Assembly (NCBI RefSeq): GCF_900106695.1
Contig: NZ_FNMZ01000001.1
Coordinates: 558,001-622,000, forward strand
From: Albimonas donghaensis
GTDB taxonomy: Bacteria > Pseudomonadota > Alphaproteobacteria > Rhodobacterales > Rhodobacteraceae
Direction: 5' to 3'
DNA length: 64,000 nucleotides
Program-made: the position numbers and the translations under genes
Shown: in pieces, positions 8,863 through 16,627 of the stretch
Position numbering within the stretch: the first letter of the stretch is position 1
Layout: each line of letters starts with the position of its first letter
The notes under the pieces: generated by a model
What the model was told of the DNA's origin: nothing
Databases searched by the model: none
Seen by the model: the letters and a program-made list of their open reading frames with translations, nothing else

Positions 8863-9105
8863 TCCCGCAGGCGGGGGAGAGGAGGCGCCGGGGCGCGATC
8901 CTCGGCGCTCCGGTCTCGCCCGCGCGCCTGGCCGCCCGGACCGCCGTTTCCGCGCGCCGCGGGCGCTCCGGCGCGGCCTGGCGGACGCGACGCGCGGCGC
9001 CCGCTTTCCGGCAGGCGGCGCCGGGCGGTCTTGCGTGGAACCGCGCGGCATGCCACGCCAACCGCCTGTTGCGATGCAAAACGGCTGGGCGAGAGGGTTT
9101 CGGAC

Positions 9106-9936
9106 ATGGATATGGGCATGGATGCGCTGGGCTGGGCCGGTCTGGCGCTGGCGCTGCTGGGCACCGGGGTGGTGGCGGGCGTGCTGGCGGGGCTGCTGGG
9201 CGTCGGCGGCGGCATCGTCATCGTGCCGGTTCTGTCCTGGCTGCTGGCGATCGTGGCGCTGCCCGACAGCCTGACCCAGCATCTCGCGGTGGCGACGTCG
9301 CTGGCCACGATCATCCCCACCTCGATCTCCTCGGCCCGCTCGCACCGCAAGCGCGGCTCGGTCGACATGGCGCGGCTGAAGCTGTGGGGGCCCGGCGTCA
9401 TCGTCGGGGCGCTGGCCGGCGGCGTGCTGGCCAAGTTCGTCTCCGGCGACGCGCTGCGGCTGGTCTTCGGCGTGGTGGCGCTGCTGGTCGCGGTCAACAT
9501 GTTCATGCCCAGGCAGATCCAGGCGGCGGAGGCGCCGCCGACCGGCGCGCCCGCCAACTTCTCCATCGCCGGGGTGATCGGGCTGTTCTCCTCGATGATG
9601 GGGATCGGCGGGGGCACGCTGGCGGTGCCGGTGCAGAGCTCGGTCGGCATTCCGATGCGCACGGCGGTGGGCACGGCCTCGGCGCTGGGGCTGCTGATCG
9701 CGGTGCCGGGGACGCTCGGCTTCATCTATGCGGGCTGGGGCGTCGAGGGGCTGCCGCCGCTGTCGCTGGGCTATGTCAGCCTGCCGGCGGTGGCGCTGAT
9801 CGTGCCGGCGACGTGGATCTTCGCGCCGCAGGGGGCGAAGCTGGCGCACAAGGTGGATCAGGCGCTGCTGCGGCGGCTGTTCGCGATCTTCCTGGCGATC
9901 ACCGCCGCCCGGATGCTGCTGTCGGCCCTGGGCTGA
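9106..9936 (+). CDS. TauE/SafE family membrane exporter
   Basis: 276-residue inner-membrane protein of the TauE/SafE/YfcA family, which moves small organosulfur or organic acid anions. It is almost entirely hydrophobic with about eight helices and the duplicated family motif: GLLGVGGGIVIVPVL near residue 25 and SSMMGIGGGTLAVPV near residue 160. The ATG at 9106 has GAGAGGG about nine bases upstream; the longer open frame has no support. It follows the LigI-like gene by 240 bases and may export a product of that pathway. Confidence 0.92.
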   Translation: MDMGMDALGWAGLALALLGTGVVAGVLAGLLGVGGGIVIVPVLSWLLAIVALPDSLTQHLAVATSLATIIPTSISSARSHRKRGSVDMARLKLWGPGVIVGALAGGVLAKFVSGDALRLVFGVVALLVAVNMFMPRQIQAAEAPPTGAPANFSIAGVIGLFSSMMGIGGGTLAVPVQSSVGIPMRTAVGTASALGLLIAVPGTLGFIYAGWGVEGLPPLSLGYVSLPAVALIVPATWIFAPQGAKLAHKVDQALLRRLFAIFLAITAARMLLSALG

Positions 9937-9943
9937 GCCCGGC

Positions 9944-9969
9944 GCGCCTCCGGCCAGGGTCGGAGGCGC
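9944..9969. terminator. Possible hairpin after the TauE gene
   Basis: Arms GCGCCTCCG and CGGAGGCGC (9 bp) with an eight-base loop start eight bases after the TauE stop codon. There is no T-run, so it could stop transcription only inefficiently or act as an RNA 3' end stabiliser. Confidence 0.35.
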
Positions 9970-10084
9970 CGCGACGACCCGGGCGCCCGGCGGCGCCGAT
10001 GCGCGCGCGGCGCGTGTCGACCGGGCGCCCGGCGGAGCGGGGGCCCGGAGGCCCGCCGCGGCGCATGATCGGGCGGGCGCGGTT

Positions 10085-10567
10085 TCAGACCTCTCGCCAG
10101 CGGATCACGCCGACGCAGACCAGGCCGAAGATCACGTGACCGATCAGCGACGCCCAGGTCAGCGGAATGAACCCCAGGAAGGCCGGCAGCCCGGCGATCA
10201 GATGCGCCATGACGAAGAGCGCGAACACCCAGAGCCCGACGCCGAAGCCGATGGCGACGACCCACCAGGGCAGGAAGGGCGTGATCGTCCGGGCGATGGG
10301 CCGGGCGACGAACAGCCAGCCCAGCGGGTAGAACACCACGCCCACCGTGAAATGGATGATCTCGGCGGCGAAGCGGCTGGAGAGCCCGAACACCGACTGC
10401 ACCAGGGCCGCGGGCTCCAGCGGGCCGCCGATCCAGAGCGGGGTGATCAGGCGGGCCCAGACCTCCCAGGACAGGTCGGCGGCGAGACCGGCGAGGATCA
10501 CCGCGATCCAAAGCGCGCGGTCGATGGGCGGGGTGAGCGGGGCGGAGGTTTCGGCGTGGGACGTCAT
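10085..10567 (-). CDS. Uncharacterised four-helix inner membrane protein
   Basis: 160-residue protein with four predicted membrane helices (ALWIAVILAGLAADLSW; FAAEIIHFTVGVVFYPLGWLF; VVAIGFGVGLWVFALFV; FIPLTWASLIGHVIFGLVCV). I do not recognise the family with confidence. The start at 10567 has AAGGA nine bases upstream; the frame is open further but only with low-complexity sequence. Charged or His residues inside helices (EIIHF, SLIGH) might bind a ligand or metal. It stands alone, converging with the exporter gene. Confidence 0.7.
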   Translation of the reverse strand: MTSHAETSAPLTPPIDRALWIAVILAGLAADLSWEVWARLITPLWIGGPLEPAALVQSVFGLSSRFAAEIIHFTVGVVFYPLGWLFVARPIARTITPFLPWWVVAIGFGVGLWVFALFVMAHLIAGLPAFLGFIPLTWASLIGHVIFGLVCVGVIRWREV

Positions 10568-10774
10568 GGCGATGATCCTTGGCGCCGGCGCAGGCCTATG
10601 CGCGGGCGATGGAATGGGAAGCGGTTGGGCGGGGCGTCGCGACCCGGCCAACATGGCCCTTACGCAAAGTAACCGCCAATGCCGGCGATTGAAGAAACCT
10701 TGAGGTCTCGTGCGCAGGCCCCCGCAGATTGGGGAGCAGCGCGCCGCGGCCGCCGCCCTCGGTCCCATTCCGCC

Positions 10775-10810
10775 GTCCCCGTCCCCGTCCCCGTCCCCGT
10801 CCCCGTCCCC
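10775..10810. repeat. Six tandem copies of GTCCCC
   Basis: Six perfect head-to-tail hexamers in the non-coding stretch between the membrane protein gene and the end of the alpha/beta hydrolase gene. A slippage-prone microsatellite; it lies 50 bases beyond the hydrolase stop codon, so length change would not alter a protein. Confidence 0.8.
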
Positions 10811-10859
10811 CTTCGCCGCCGCCCTTCGCCGTCGGCCGGGGCCGTCCCCAGGGGGCCGG

Positions 10860-11822
10860 TCAGTCCGCGTCCAGCATCTCCGCAAGGGCGCGGTTGAAGC
10901 GCCCGGCCGCCTCAAACATCACCCAGTGACCCACGTCGGGGATCATCAGAACCGGGGCGCAGGGATCGAGGGCGGCCATGATCGCCCGGTTCTCGTCCAT
11001 CGGGGCGGCGATGGCGTCGTGTTCGCCCCAGATCCCGCCCAGCCGCGTGCGGCCGCGGCCGGGGGCGAGGGTCTCGTCCGCGCCGAGCAGGTCCTCCATG
11101 GCGCGGATGCGCAGGCGGAAGGCCTCGGCGTTGGCGGCCTGCATCTCCACCAGCCCGTCGTCGATCAGCGCGGCGTCGCGCAGCATCAGGGCGGCGAGGT
11201 TCGTGCGATGCGCGGCCAGGCGCGCGTCCGGCCCGTCGGCGCGCCGCCAGCTCTCCAGCCGGTCGCGGATCGAGGTCCCCGAGCCGAAGCGCGCCGGGCC
11301 CACCAGCACCAGCCGCCCGATGCGGTCGGCGGGCTCCGCCATGGCCAGCGCCGCGGCCGAGGACGTGCCGAAGGAAAAGGCGACCATGTCATAGGCCCCG
11401 TCCGCAGCCCCGTCCGCAGCCCCGTCCGCAGCCCCGTGCTCGGGGCCGTCCGGCGGAACCAGCGCCGCCATGCCCTTGCGCAGGATCCACGCGATCTCCG
11501 CCACGGTTTGCGGTTGGGCGAGGTCGGGGCTCTCGCCCGCGCCGGGGAGGTCGATGGCGATGACCCGCCGGGTCTGGTTCAGGGCGTCGATATTGGCGAT
11601 CCAGTGGGTCCAGGACCCGGAGCCGCCATGCAGCATCAGCAGGGGCCGACCCGTCGCGCCCTCGGGCGCCGCCCAGTCGCGCCAGACCGCGCCGGGAACC
11701 CCGCCAGGCGCCTCGATCCGGCGGGCCCGCGCCTCAAGCGCGTCGCGCAACGCCCGGGCGGCGCCGGGGCGCGGGGCATCGGACGGCCGCGCCGCGGCGG
11801 GCGCATCATTCTGAGACAACAT
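10860..11822 (-). CDS. Alpha/beta hydrolase
   Basis: 320-residue alpha/beta hydrolase. The oxyanion segment is LMLHGGSGSWTHW, the acid is in GEHDAIAAP and the base is in PDVGHWVMFE. The nucleophile elbow reads AFSFGTS, with Ala where GxSxG has its first Gly. Just before it lies a (GAAD)3 repeat encoded by a 12-base tandem repeat, probably in a surface loop. It starts with ATG at 11822 and is divergent from the TetR-SDR pair, so it is probably under the same regulator. The substrate is unknown. Confidence 0.85.
   Translation of the reverse strand: MLSQNDAPAAARPSDAPRPGAARALRDALEARARRIEAPGGVPGAVWRDWAAPEGATGRPLLMLHGGSGSWTHWIANIDALNQTRRVIAIDLPGAGESPDLAQPQTVAEIAWILRKGMAALVPPDGPEHGAADGAADGAADGAYDMVAFSFGTSSAAALAMAEPADRIGRLVLVGPARFGSGTSIRDRLESWRRADGPDARLAAHRTNLAALMLRDAALIDDGLVEMQAANAEAFRLRIRAMEDLLGADETLAPGRGRTRLGGIWGEHDAIAAPMDENRAIMAALDPCAPVLMIPDVGHWVMFEAAGRFNRALAEMLDAD
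11395..11436. repeat. 12-base tandem repeat inside the hydrolase gene
   Basis: Three and a half near-perfect copies of a 12-base unit (CCCCGTCCGCAG) that encode the GAAD repeats of the hydrolase. The unit is a multiple of three, so gain or loss of copies keeps the frame and simply changes a loop length. Confidence 0.75.
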
Positions 11823-12056
11823 ACAAAGTGTTCCGAATTATTTTGGGGCGAATCGACCCTAGACCGCCCGCAACCGGCGCGCCAACGCCTTAATTGGGGC
11901 GCAATCACAAGATCAGCCAGCGGATTGTTGCAGGACTGACTTGTTTTCGACTACGCCTCCTGTTCATCGTTAGAGAGGCCGGGGCGCCAGGTCCAACCGC
12001 CACGCCGACACGGCGCGTCGGTCGAAGCCGGCCGGGAAGCGGGGAGCGAAAACGAC
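11823..12056. promoter_or_regulatory. Divergent promoter region, hydrolase / TetR regulator
   Basis: 234 bases separating divergent genes, less GC-rich than average at 11830-11850 and 11890-11975. The TetR protein encoded to the right would be expected to bind here. I could not define a clear palindromic operator. Confidence 0.45.
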
Positions 12057-12716
12057 ATGAACGGGCGGACCGAAGGCAGGGGGGTGCGCAAGCGGGCTGT
12101 GGTCCGTCGGGAGGAGATCGTCTCGATCGCCGCCGACATCTTCGCGACCAAGGGCTACAACGGCGCCTCGCTGCGCGACATCGCCGAACGGGCCGGAATG
12201 ACCAAGGCGGCGCTCTACTATCACTTCCCGGACAAGGAGCAGATCTTCGGCGCCGTGGTGATGACCCGGATGGAGGCGCTGAACGCCGCCGTGACCGAGG
12301 CGACGACGGCCGCAGGGGACGATCCGCTCGCCCGCATCCTCGCCTTTTTCGACGCCGCCGCGGGGCGAATCGACGAGGACCCGATGGGGTGGATCGCCTC
12401 GTCCAACACGTTCTGGACGCTGGAGCGGCTGCAAAGCCAGCCCGCGGTGATCGAGGCCCGCGACGCCTTCGAAGCGGTGCTTCGCCAGGCGCTGCGCGAC
12501 GGCCGTGACCAGGGGCTGGTGGCGGAGGAGGATATCGGGCTGCTCGGGCGCATGCTGATTTCCTGCCTCGACGTGATCCCGCGCTGGATGAAACGTGATG
12601 GGCCGTTGAATGCGCGCCAGATCATGCGACGTTACCTGCGCTTCGCGCTCGCCGGCGTGCTGACCGAGACCGGGCGGGCGCAACTGGATGACCCTGCAGG
12701 AGACGACGCCCGATGA
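12057..12716 (+). CDS. TetR family transcriptional regulator
   Basis: 219-residue repressor. The N-terminal helix-turn-helix is typical: REEIVSIAADIFATKGYNGAS then LRDIAERAGMTKAALYYHFPDKEQI, giving DNA contacts at about residues 40-62. The rest is the ligand/dimer domain (TetR_C type, with W122 region and an RLQSQP segment). It overlaps the SDR gene by ATGA, so it is cotranscribed with it and likely controls itself, the SDR and the divergent hydrolase. The ligand is unknown. Confidence 0.93.
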   Translation: MNGRTEGRGVRKRAVVRREEIVSIAADIFATKGYNGASLRDIAERAGMTKAALYYHFPDKEQIFGAVVMTRMEALNAAVTEATTAAGDDPLARILAFFDAAAGRIDEDPMGWIASSNTFWTLERLQSQPAVIEARDAFEAVLRQALRDGRDQGLVAEEDIGLLGRMLISCLDVIPRWMKRDGPLNARQIMRRYLRFALAGVLTETGRAQLDDPAGDDAR

Positions 12717-13501
12717 CCGATCAGACCCAGACCCCCGGAGACGGACGCTTCGCGGGCAAGGCGGCCCTGGTGACCGGCGCCAGCCGCGGCATCGGCGAGG
12801 CCGCCGCGCGCGCGCTCGCCGCCGAAGGCGCGGCGGTGGTGCTCGCCGCCCGCTCCGCCGCCGAGATAGGGGCGCTCGCCGCCGAGATCCGCGACGCGGG
12901 CGGCCGCGCCGAGGCGGTGACCTGCGACGTCTCCCGGCTCGCCGATGTCGAGGCGGCCTGCGCGCTCTGCGTCTCGGCCTTCGGATCGCTGGATATCCTC
13001 GTGAACAACGCCGGCATGATCGAGCCCATCGCCGACATCGCCGAGGCCGACCCCGACGCCTGGTCCAAGGCCATCGACGTCAACGTCAAGGGGGTCTGGT
13101 TCGGTCTGCGGTCGGCGCTGCCGGTGATGGCCGGGCAGGGCGGGGGCGTGGTGGTCAACATCTCGTCGGGCGCGGCCTACGCCGCGATGGAGGGATGGAG
13201 CGCCTATTGCGCCTCCAAGGCGGCGGCGCTGTCGCTGACCCGTTCGGCGCATCTGGAATACGGGCCGCGCGGGGTGCGGGTGGTGGGCCTGAGCCCCGGA
13301 ACGGTGGCGACCTCGATGCAGCGGGTGATCGGGGCCTCCGGGGTCAACCCGGTCAGCCAGCTGGCCTGGGAGGCGCATATCCCCGCCGAATGGGCCGGAC
13401 GGGCGGTGGCCTGGCTGTGCGGGCCCGAGGCGTCGGCCTATGACGGCGGCGACTTCTCGCTGAAATCCGAGGAGGGACGCCGGGAGATCGGCCTGATCTG
13501 A
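12713..13501 (+). CDS. Short-chain dehydrogenase/reductase
   Basis: 262-residue NAD(P)-dependent oxidoreductase with a complete classical SDR set: cofactor loop TGASRGIG (21-28), NNAG (98-101), N124, and catalytic S152, Y165 and K169. Translation is coupled to the upstream TetR gene. The C-terminal substrate region (GGDFSLKSEEGRREIGL) resembles 3-oxoacyl-ACP reductase-like members. Substrate not identifiable; the regulator and hydrolase next to it suggest a small inducible detoxification or catabolic unit. Confidence 0.92.
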   Translation: MTDQTQTPGDGRFAGKAALVTGASRGIGEAAARALAAEGAAVVLAARSAAEIGALAAEIRDAGGRAEAVTCDVSRLADVEAACALCVSAFGSLDILVNNAGMIEPIADIAEADPDAWSKAIDVNVKGVWFGLRSALPVMAGQGGGVVVNISSGAAYAAMEGWSAYCASKAAALSLTRSAHLEYGPRGVRVVGLSPGTVATSMQRVIGASGVNPVSQLAWEAHIPAEWAGRAVAWLCGPEASAYDGGDFSLKSEEGRREIGLI

Positions 13502-13519
13502 GCCGCCCTGCCCCTGGTC

Positions 13520-13557
13520 CCGGCCCCGCCGGAGGCGCGCGCCTTCGGCGGGGCCGG
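13520..13557 (+). terminator. 38-base near-perfect palindrome after the SDR gene
   Basis: Arms of about 17 bp around a small CGCG centre pair completely except for one G-T wobble (13532 with 13545). It starts 19 bases after the SDR stop codon. A very stable hairpin forms in RNA, though only short T-runs follow, so it is a probable but not textbook terminator. Confidence 0.5.
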
Positions 13558-13707
13558 CGAGTCTGGTTTACGATTTTCGCGCCGCGCCGCGCCGCGATCA
13601 CGATTTGTTAGGACGCCTCTCCCACTCTGCGCCGGTCGGCGAAGCCCGATCGCGTCTCCGCCCCGATGGCGGAGGTTTCGTCAGGATGACGAGCGGAGGT
13701 CCTGAGC

Positions 13708-16242
13708 ATGAATCGCAGCGATATATCGCGCCTCGCGGCGCTTTCGACCCTGCTGGTGATCTTCACCTCGGCGGTGGTCGGCGTGCTGCTTTTCATCGGG
13801 ATGTCCTCGGCCTTGCGCGAAGGCCAGATGCGCAGCGCGCAGGTGGAGCTGTCGAGCGCGCTGTCCTCCTTCGCGGGACGGCTCGAGGGGCTGCGCCGCC
13901 AGGCCCTGGCGCTGGGACGGACCCCGCCGGTCCTGGGCCTGCCCGCGGCCATTGCGGGCGCAGGCGGCAAGGGATCCGACGGCTCGACGCCCGAACAGTG
14001 GCGACGACGGCTCGCCGCGATCTTCGAAAGCTACATGGTGACCAACCGGGACGTCACCCAGATCCGCTACATCGCCGTCAACGGCGATGAGCTGGTGCGA
14101 GTCGAACGTCGGGGCGGGAAGGACGGCCAGGCGCCGAGACGGGTCGCCGTCGACGCGCTCCAGAACAAGGCCGATCGCTACTATTTCACCCAGGGCATGC
14201 GCCGCTCGGAGGGCGACGTCTACATGTCCGACATCGACCTCAACGTCGAGAACGGCAAGGTCCAGGTTCCCTTCCAGCTGACCCTGCGGGCCGCGACGCC
14301 GGTGGATGATCGATACGGCCGGCGCATCGGCCTGCTGGTGATCAATGTCGACGCCGAACTGTTGATGTCGCGCATCACCCGCGTCGCTCCGAAGGGCGCG
14401 CGCTTGCACCTGACCAATGAGAAAGGCCTCTACCTCCTGCGCCCGGACGAGGGCCACGCCCTCGACCTGCTGCGAGCGGCGGAGCGCGACGCCCGCAAGG
14501 ATTTCCCTCAGCTCGAGCCGCTCTTCGAAGCGTCCGGGACTCAGGCCGGGACGCCGGCCGAGACGGGCGAAGTGCTGACGTTCGAGAAGGGCGATTCCAT
14601 GGTGCACGCCGCGTCGGTGGCGCTGAACCCGTCGAACCCCGGTCGTCGGCTGGTGGCGGTGATGCTGACCCCGCGGGCGGAGCTGTTCCACGGCATCTGG
14701 CGCTATCGCCCGCAGGTGCTGGCCATGGCGGGAGGGTTCGTGCTGATCCTGCTGGGGGCGGGGGCGGCCTTCATGCTGTCGCGCACGCTGTCGCGCACCA
14801 TGGGCCAGCTCGCCGTCGCGGCGGACCGGCTGGCGGAGGGCGCGCCGGCCGAATCCATCGACTGGCCCGATCCCCGGATCGAGGAGGTCGCGCGCCTCAA
14901 CCGCGCCCTGCGCCATCTCGCCGACGCCGTGCGCGACCGCGAAACCCGCCTGACGGAGCGTGAGGCCAAGCTGCGCGCCATCATGGACAGCGCCATCAAC
15001 GGCATCATCTCCATGGATGCCGAGGGCCGGATCGAAAGCGCCAACACCGCGGCGCTGGAGATGTTCGGCTACGAGGAAGGCGAGCTGATCGGCCGCAATA
15101 TCAACATCCTCATGCCCACGCCCGACCGGGAGGCCCATGCCGGCTACCTCGCCCGCTACTTCCGGACCGGGGAGCGGCGGATGATCTGCATCCCGCGCGA
15201 GGAAACCGCCCTGCGCCGCAACGGGGAGGTGTTTCCGATCGAACTCGCGGTGTCCGAACAGGTGCGCGACGGCCAGCACGCCTTCACCGGCATCATCGTG
15301 GACCTGAGCGACAAGAAGCGGGTGGAGCGCATGCAGCGCGACTTCGTCTCCACCGTCAGTCATGAGCTGCGCACGCCCCTGACCGCCATCAAGGGCTCGC
15401 TGGACCTGGTCGGCTCCGGCGCGCTGGGCAAGGGGCCGCCGGCCTGGGAGGACATGCTGGCGCTGGCCCGCAAGAACTCGGACCGGCTGGTGCGGCTGGT
15501 CAACGACATCCTCGACCTCGACCGGATCAGTTCGGGCCGCATGCAATACGCCTTCTCGCTGGAACCGCTGAGCGACCTGGTGGAGAGCGCGGTGGCCGAG
15601 AACCGCCCGATGGCCGAGGCCCGCGGCGTATCGGTGACGCTGGAGACGCGGCCCGATCCCGGCGCGCTGGTGCGCGCCGACCGGGATCGCATCCTGCAGG
15701 TGCTGGCCAACCTGCTCTCCAACGCCGTGAAGGTCACGCCGGAGGGCGCCGCGATCCGGGTCTCGGCCCGGCGGATCGGGGGCGGCTGGCGGATCTCGGT
15801 GACCGATGCCGGCGAGGGCGTGCCGGAGGGGTTCCGCGACCGCATCTTCGGCAAGTTCTCGCAAAGCGACAACGCCGATTCCGCCCGTCGCGGCGGCAGC
15901 GGCCTCGGCCTGCACATCTCCAAGGCGATCGTGGAGGCGCATCAGGGCCGGATCGGTTTCGACAGCCCGCCGGGGGAAAGCGCCACCTTCTGGTTCGAAC
16001 TGGCCGAAAGCGGCCGGTTCCAGCCCGAGCTGGGGGACGACCTGGCGGAGCGCGCCGCGCTGACGGCCGCGGCCCCATCCGAACCCTCGCCGCCCGAACC
16101 CTCGCCGCCCGATCCCCCGCAGCGCGCGCCGGAGGACGCGCCCGCGGCTTCCGGGTCCGCCGCCCCGGGCCTGGGTCGCTCGACCCCCGCGGAACCGGCG
16201 GCGGATGCCGCGGAGCCCCCCCGCGCGGCCATCGGTCGCTGA
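13708..16242 (+). CDS. Orphan membrane sensor histidine kinase with FixL-like PAS domain
   Basis: 844-residue kinase. Order: membrane helix (about 10-32), periplasmic sensor region (about 33-334), second helix (about 335-358), HAMP, PAS (about 425-540), HisKA with phospho-acceptor H552 in TVSHELRTPL, HATPase (LLSNAVK, DAGEGVPE, GSGLGLHI), then a Pro/Glu-rich tail of about 75 residues. The PAS domain resembles FixL and keeps H477, R483 and R497, spaced exactly like H200, R206 and R220 of Bradyrhizobium FixL, so heme and oxygen or NO sensing is plausible. No response regulator is adjacent. GGAGG precedes the ATG. Confidence 0.88.
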   Translation: MNRSDISRLAALSTLLVIFTSAVVGVLLFIGMSSALREGQMRSAQVELSSALSSFAGRLEGLRRQALALGRTPPVLGLPAAIAGAGGKGSDGSTPEQWRRRLAAIFESYMVTNRDVTQIRYIAVNGDELVRVERRGGKDGQAPRRVAVDALQNKADRYYFTQGMRRSEGDVYMSDIDLNVENGKVQVPFQLTLRAATPVDDRYGRRIGLLVINVDAELLMSRITRVAPKGARLHLTNEKGLYLLRPDEGHALDLLRAAERDARKDFPQLEPLFEASGTQAGTPAETGEVLTFEKGDSMVHAASVALNPSNPGRRLVAVMLTPRAELFHGIWRYRPQVLAMAGGFVLILLGAGAAFMLSRTLSRTMGQLAVAADRLAEGAPAESIDWPDPRIEEVARLNRALRHLADAVRDRETRLTEREAKLRAIMDSAINGIISMDAEGRIESANTAALEMFGYEEGELIGRNINILMPTPDREAHAGYLARYFRTGERRMICIPREETALRRNGEVFPIELAVSEQVRDGQHAFTGIIVDLSDKKRVERMQRDFVSTVSHELRTPLTAIKGSLDLVGSGALGKGPPAWEDMLALARKNSDRLVRLVNDILDLDRISSGRMQYAFSLEPLSDLVESAVAENRPMAEARGVSVTLETRPDPGALVRADRDRILQVLANLLSNAVKVTPEGAAIRVSARRIGGGWRISVTDAGEGVPEGFRDRIFGKFSQSDNADSARRGGSGLGLHISKAIVEAHQGRIGFDSPPGESATFWFELAESGRFQPELGDDLAERAALTAAAPSEPSPPEPSPPDPPQRAPEDAPAASGSAAPGLGRSTPAEPAADAAEPPRAAIGR

Positions 16243-16627
16243 CGAAAAGGAAAGCTCCGCCGGATTGCACAGGATCCCCCGCGAACCTGCGCGCGCCGCC
16301 GAAGCCCGGACACGTCGCCGTGAGCGCCGCCGCGCGATGGCGCCGCGGGCGCCGCCTCTCAATGCGCGCGCGGGTGGACGCGGCGCCTCCTCTCCGCAGG
16401 CCCGGACCGGTCCGCTTCGCGTCCTCGCCAGGCCGCCCGCGCCCGCGCGACCGGCAGGCGCGCGACTGGACGCGCGCTCAAGACCGCCCCGCGCGCGCAG
16501 ACGCGACCCCCGCGCCCTTTGACCCGGTCTCCGAATCCGATCAAAAGGGAGCCTCCGGCCCCCGGCGTCGCGCCGTCCGGGTCGAACAGGGGGCGCGCCC
16601 CCCGAGGACCGAGCGGAGACCACGACC
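16243..16627. other. Intergenic region before bamA
   Basis: 385 bases with no recognisable gene; the open frames are Arg/Ala/Pro-rich. In most relatives rseP ends just before bamA, but here the histidine kinase does, so bamA must have its own promoter in this stretch. A TTGACC at 16519-16524 is the only -35-like element I noticed, without a good -10 partner. Confidence 0.45.

Noticed and set aside
7666-9849. 727-codon minus-strand frame across the amidohydrolase and exporter genes
   Set aside because: His/Arg/Gln-rich antisense shadow; both plus-strand genes have clear families.
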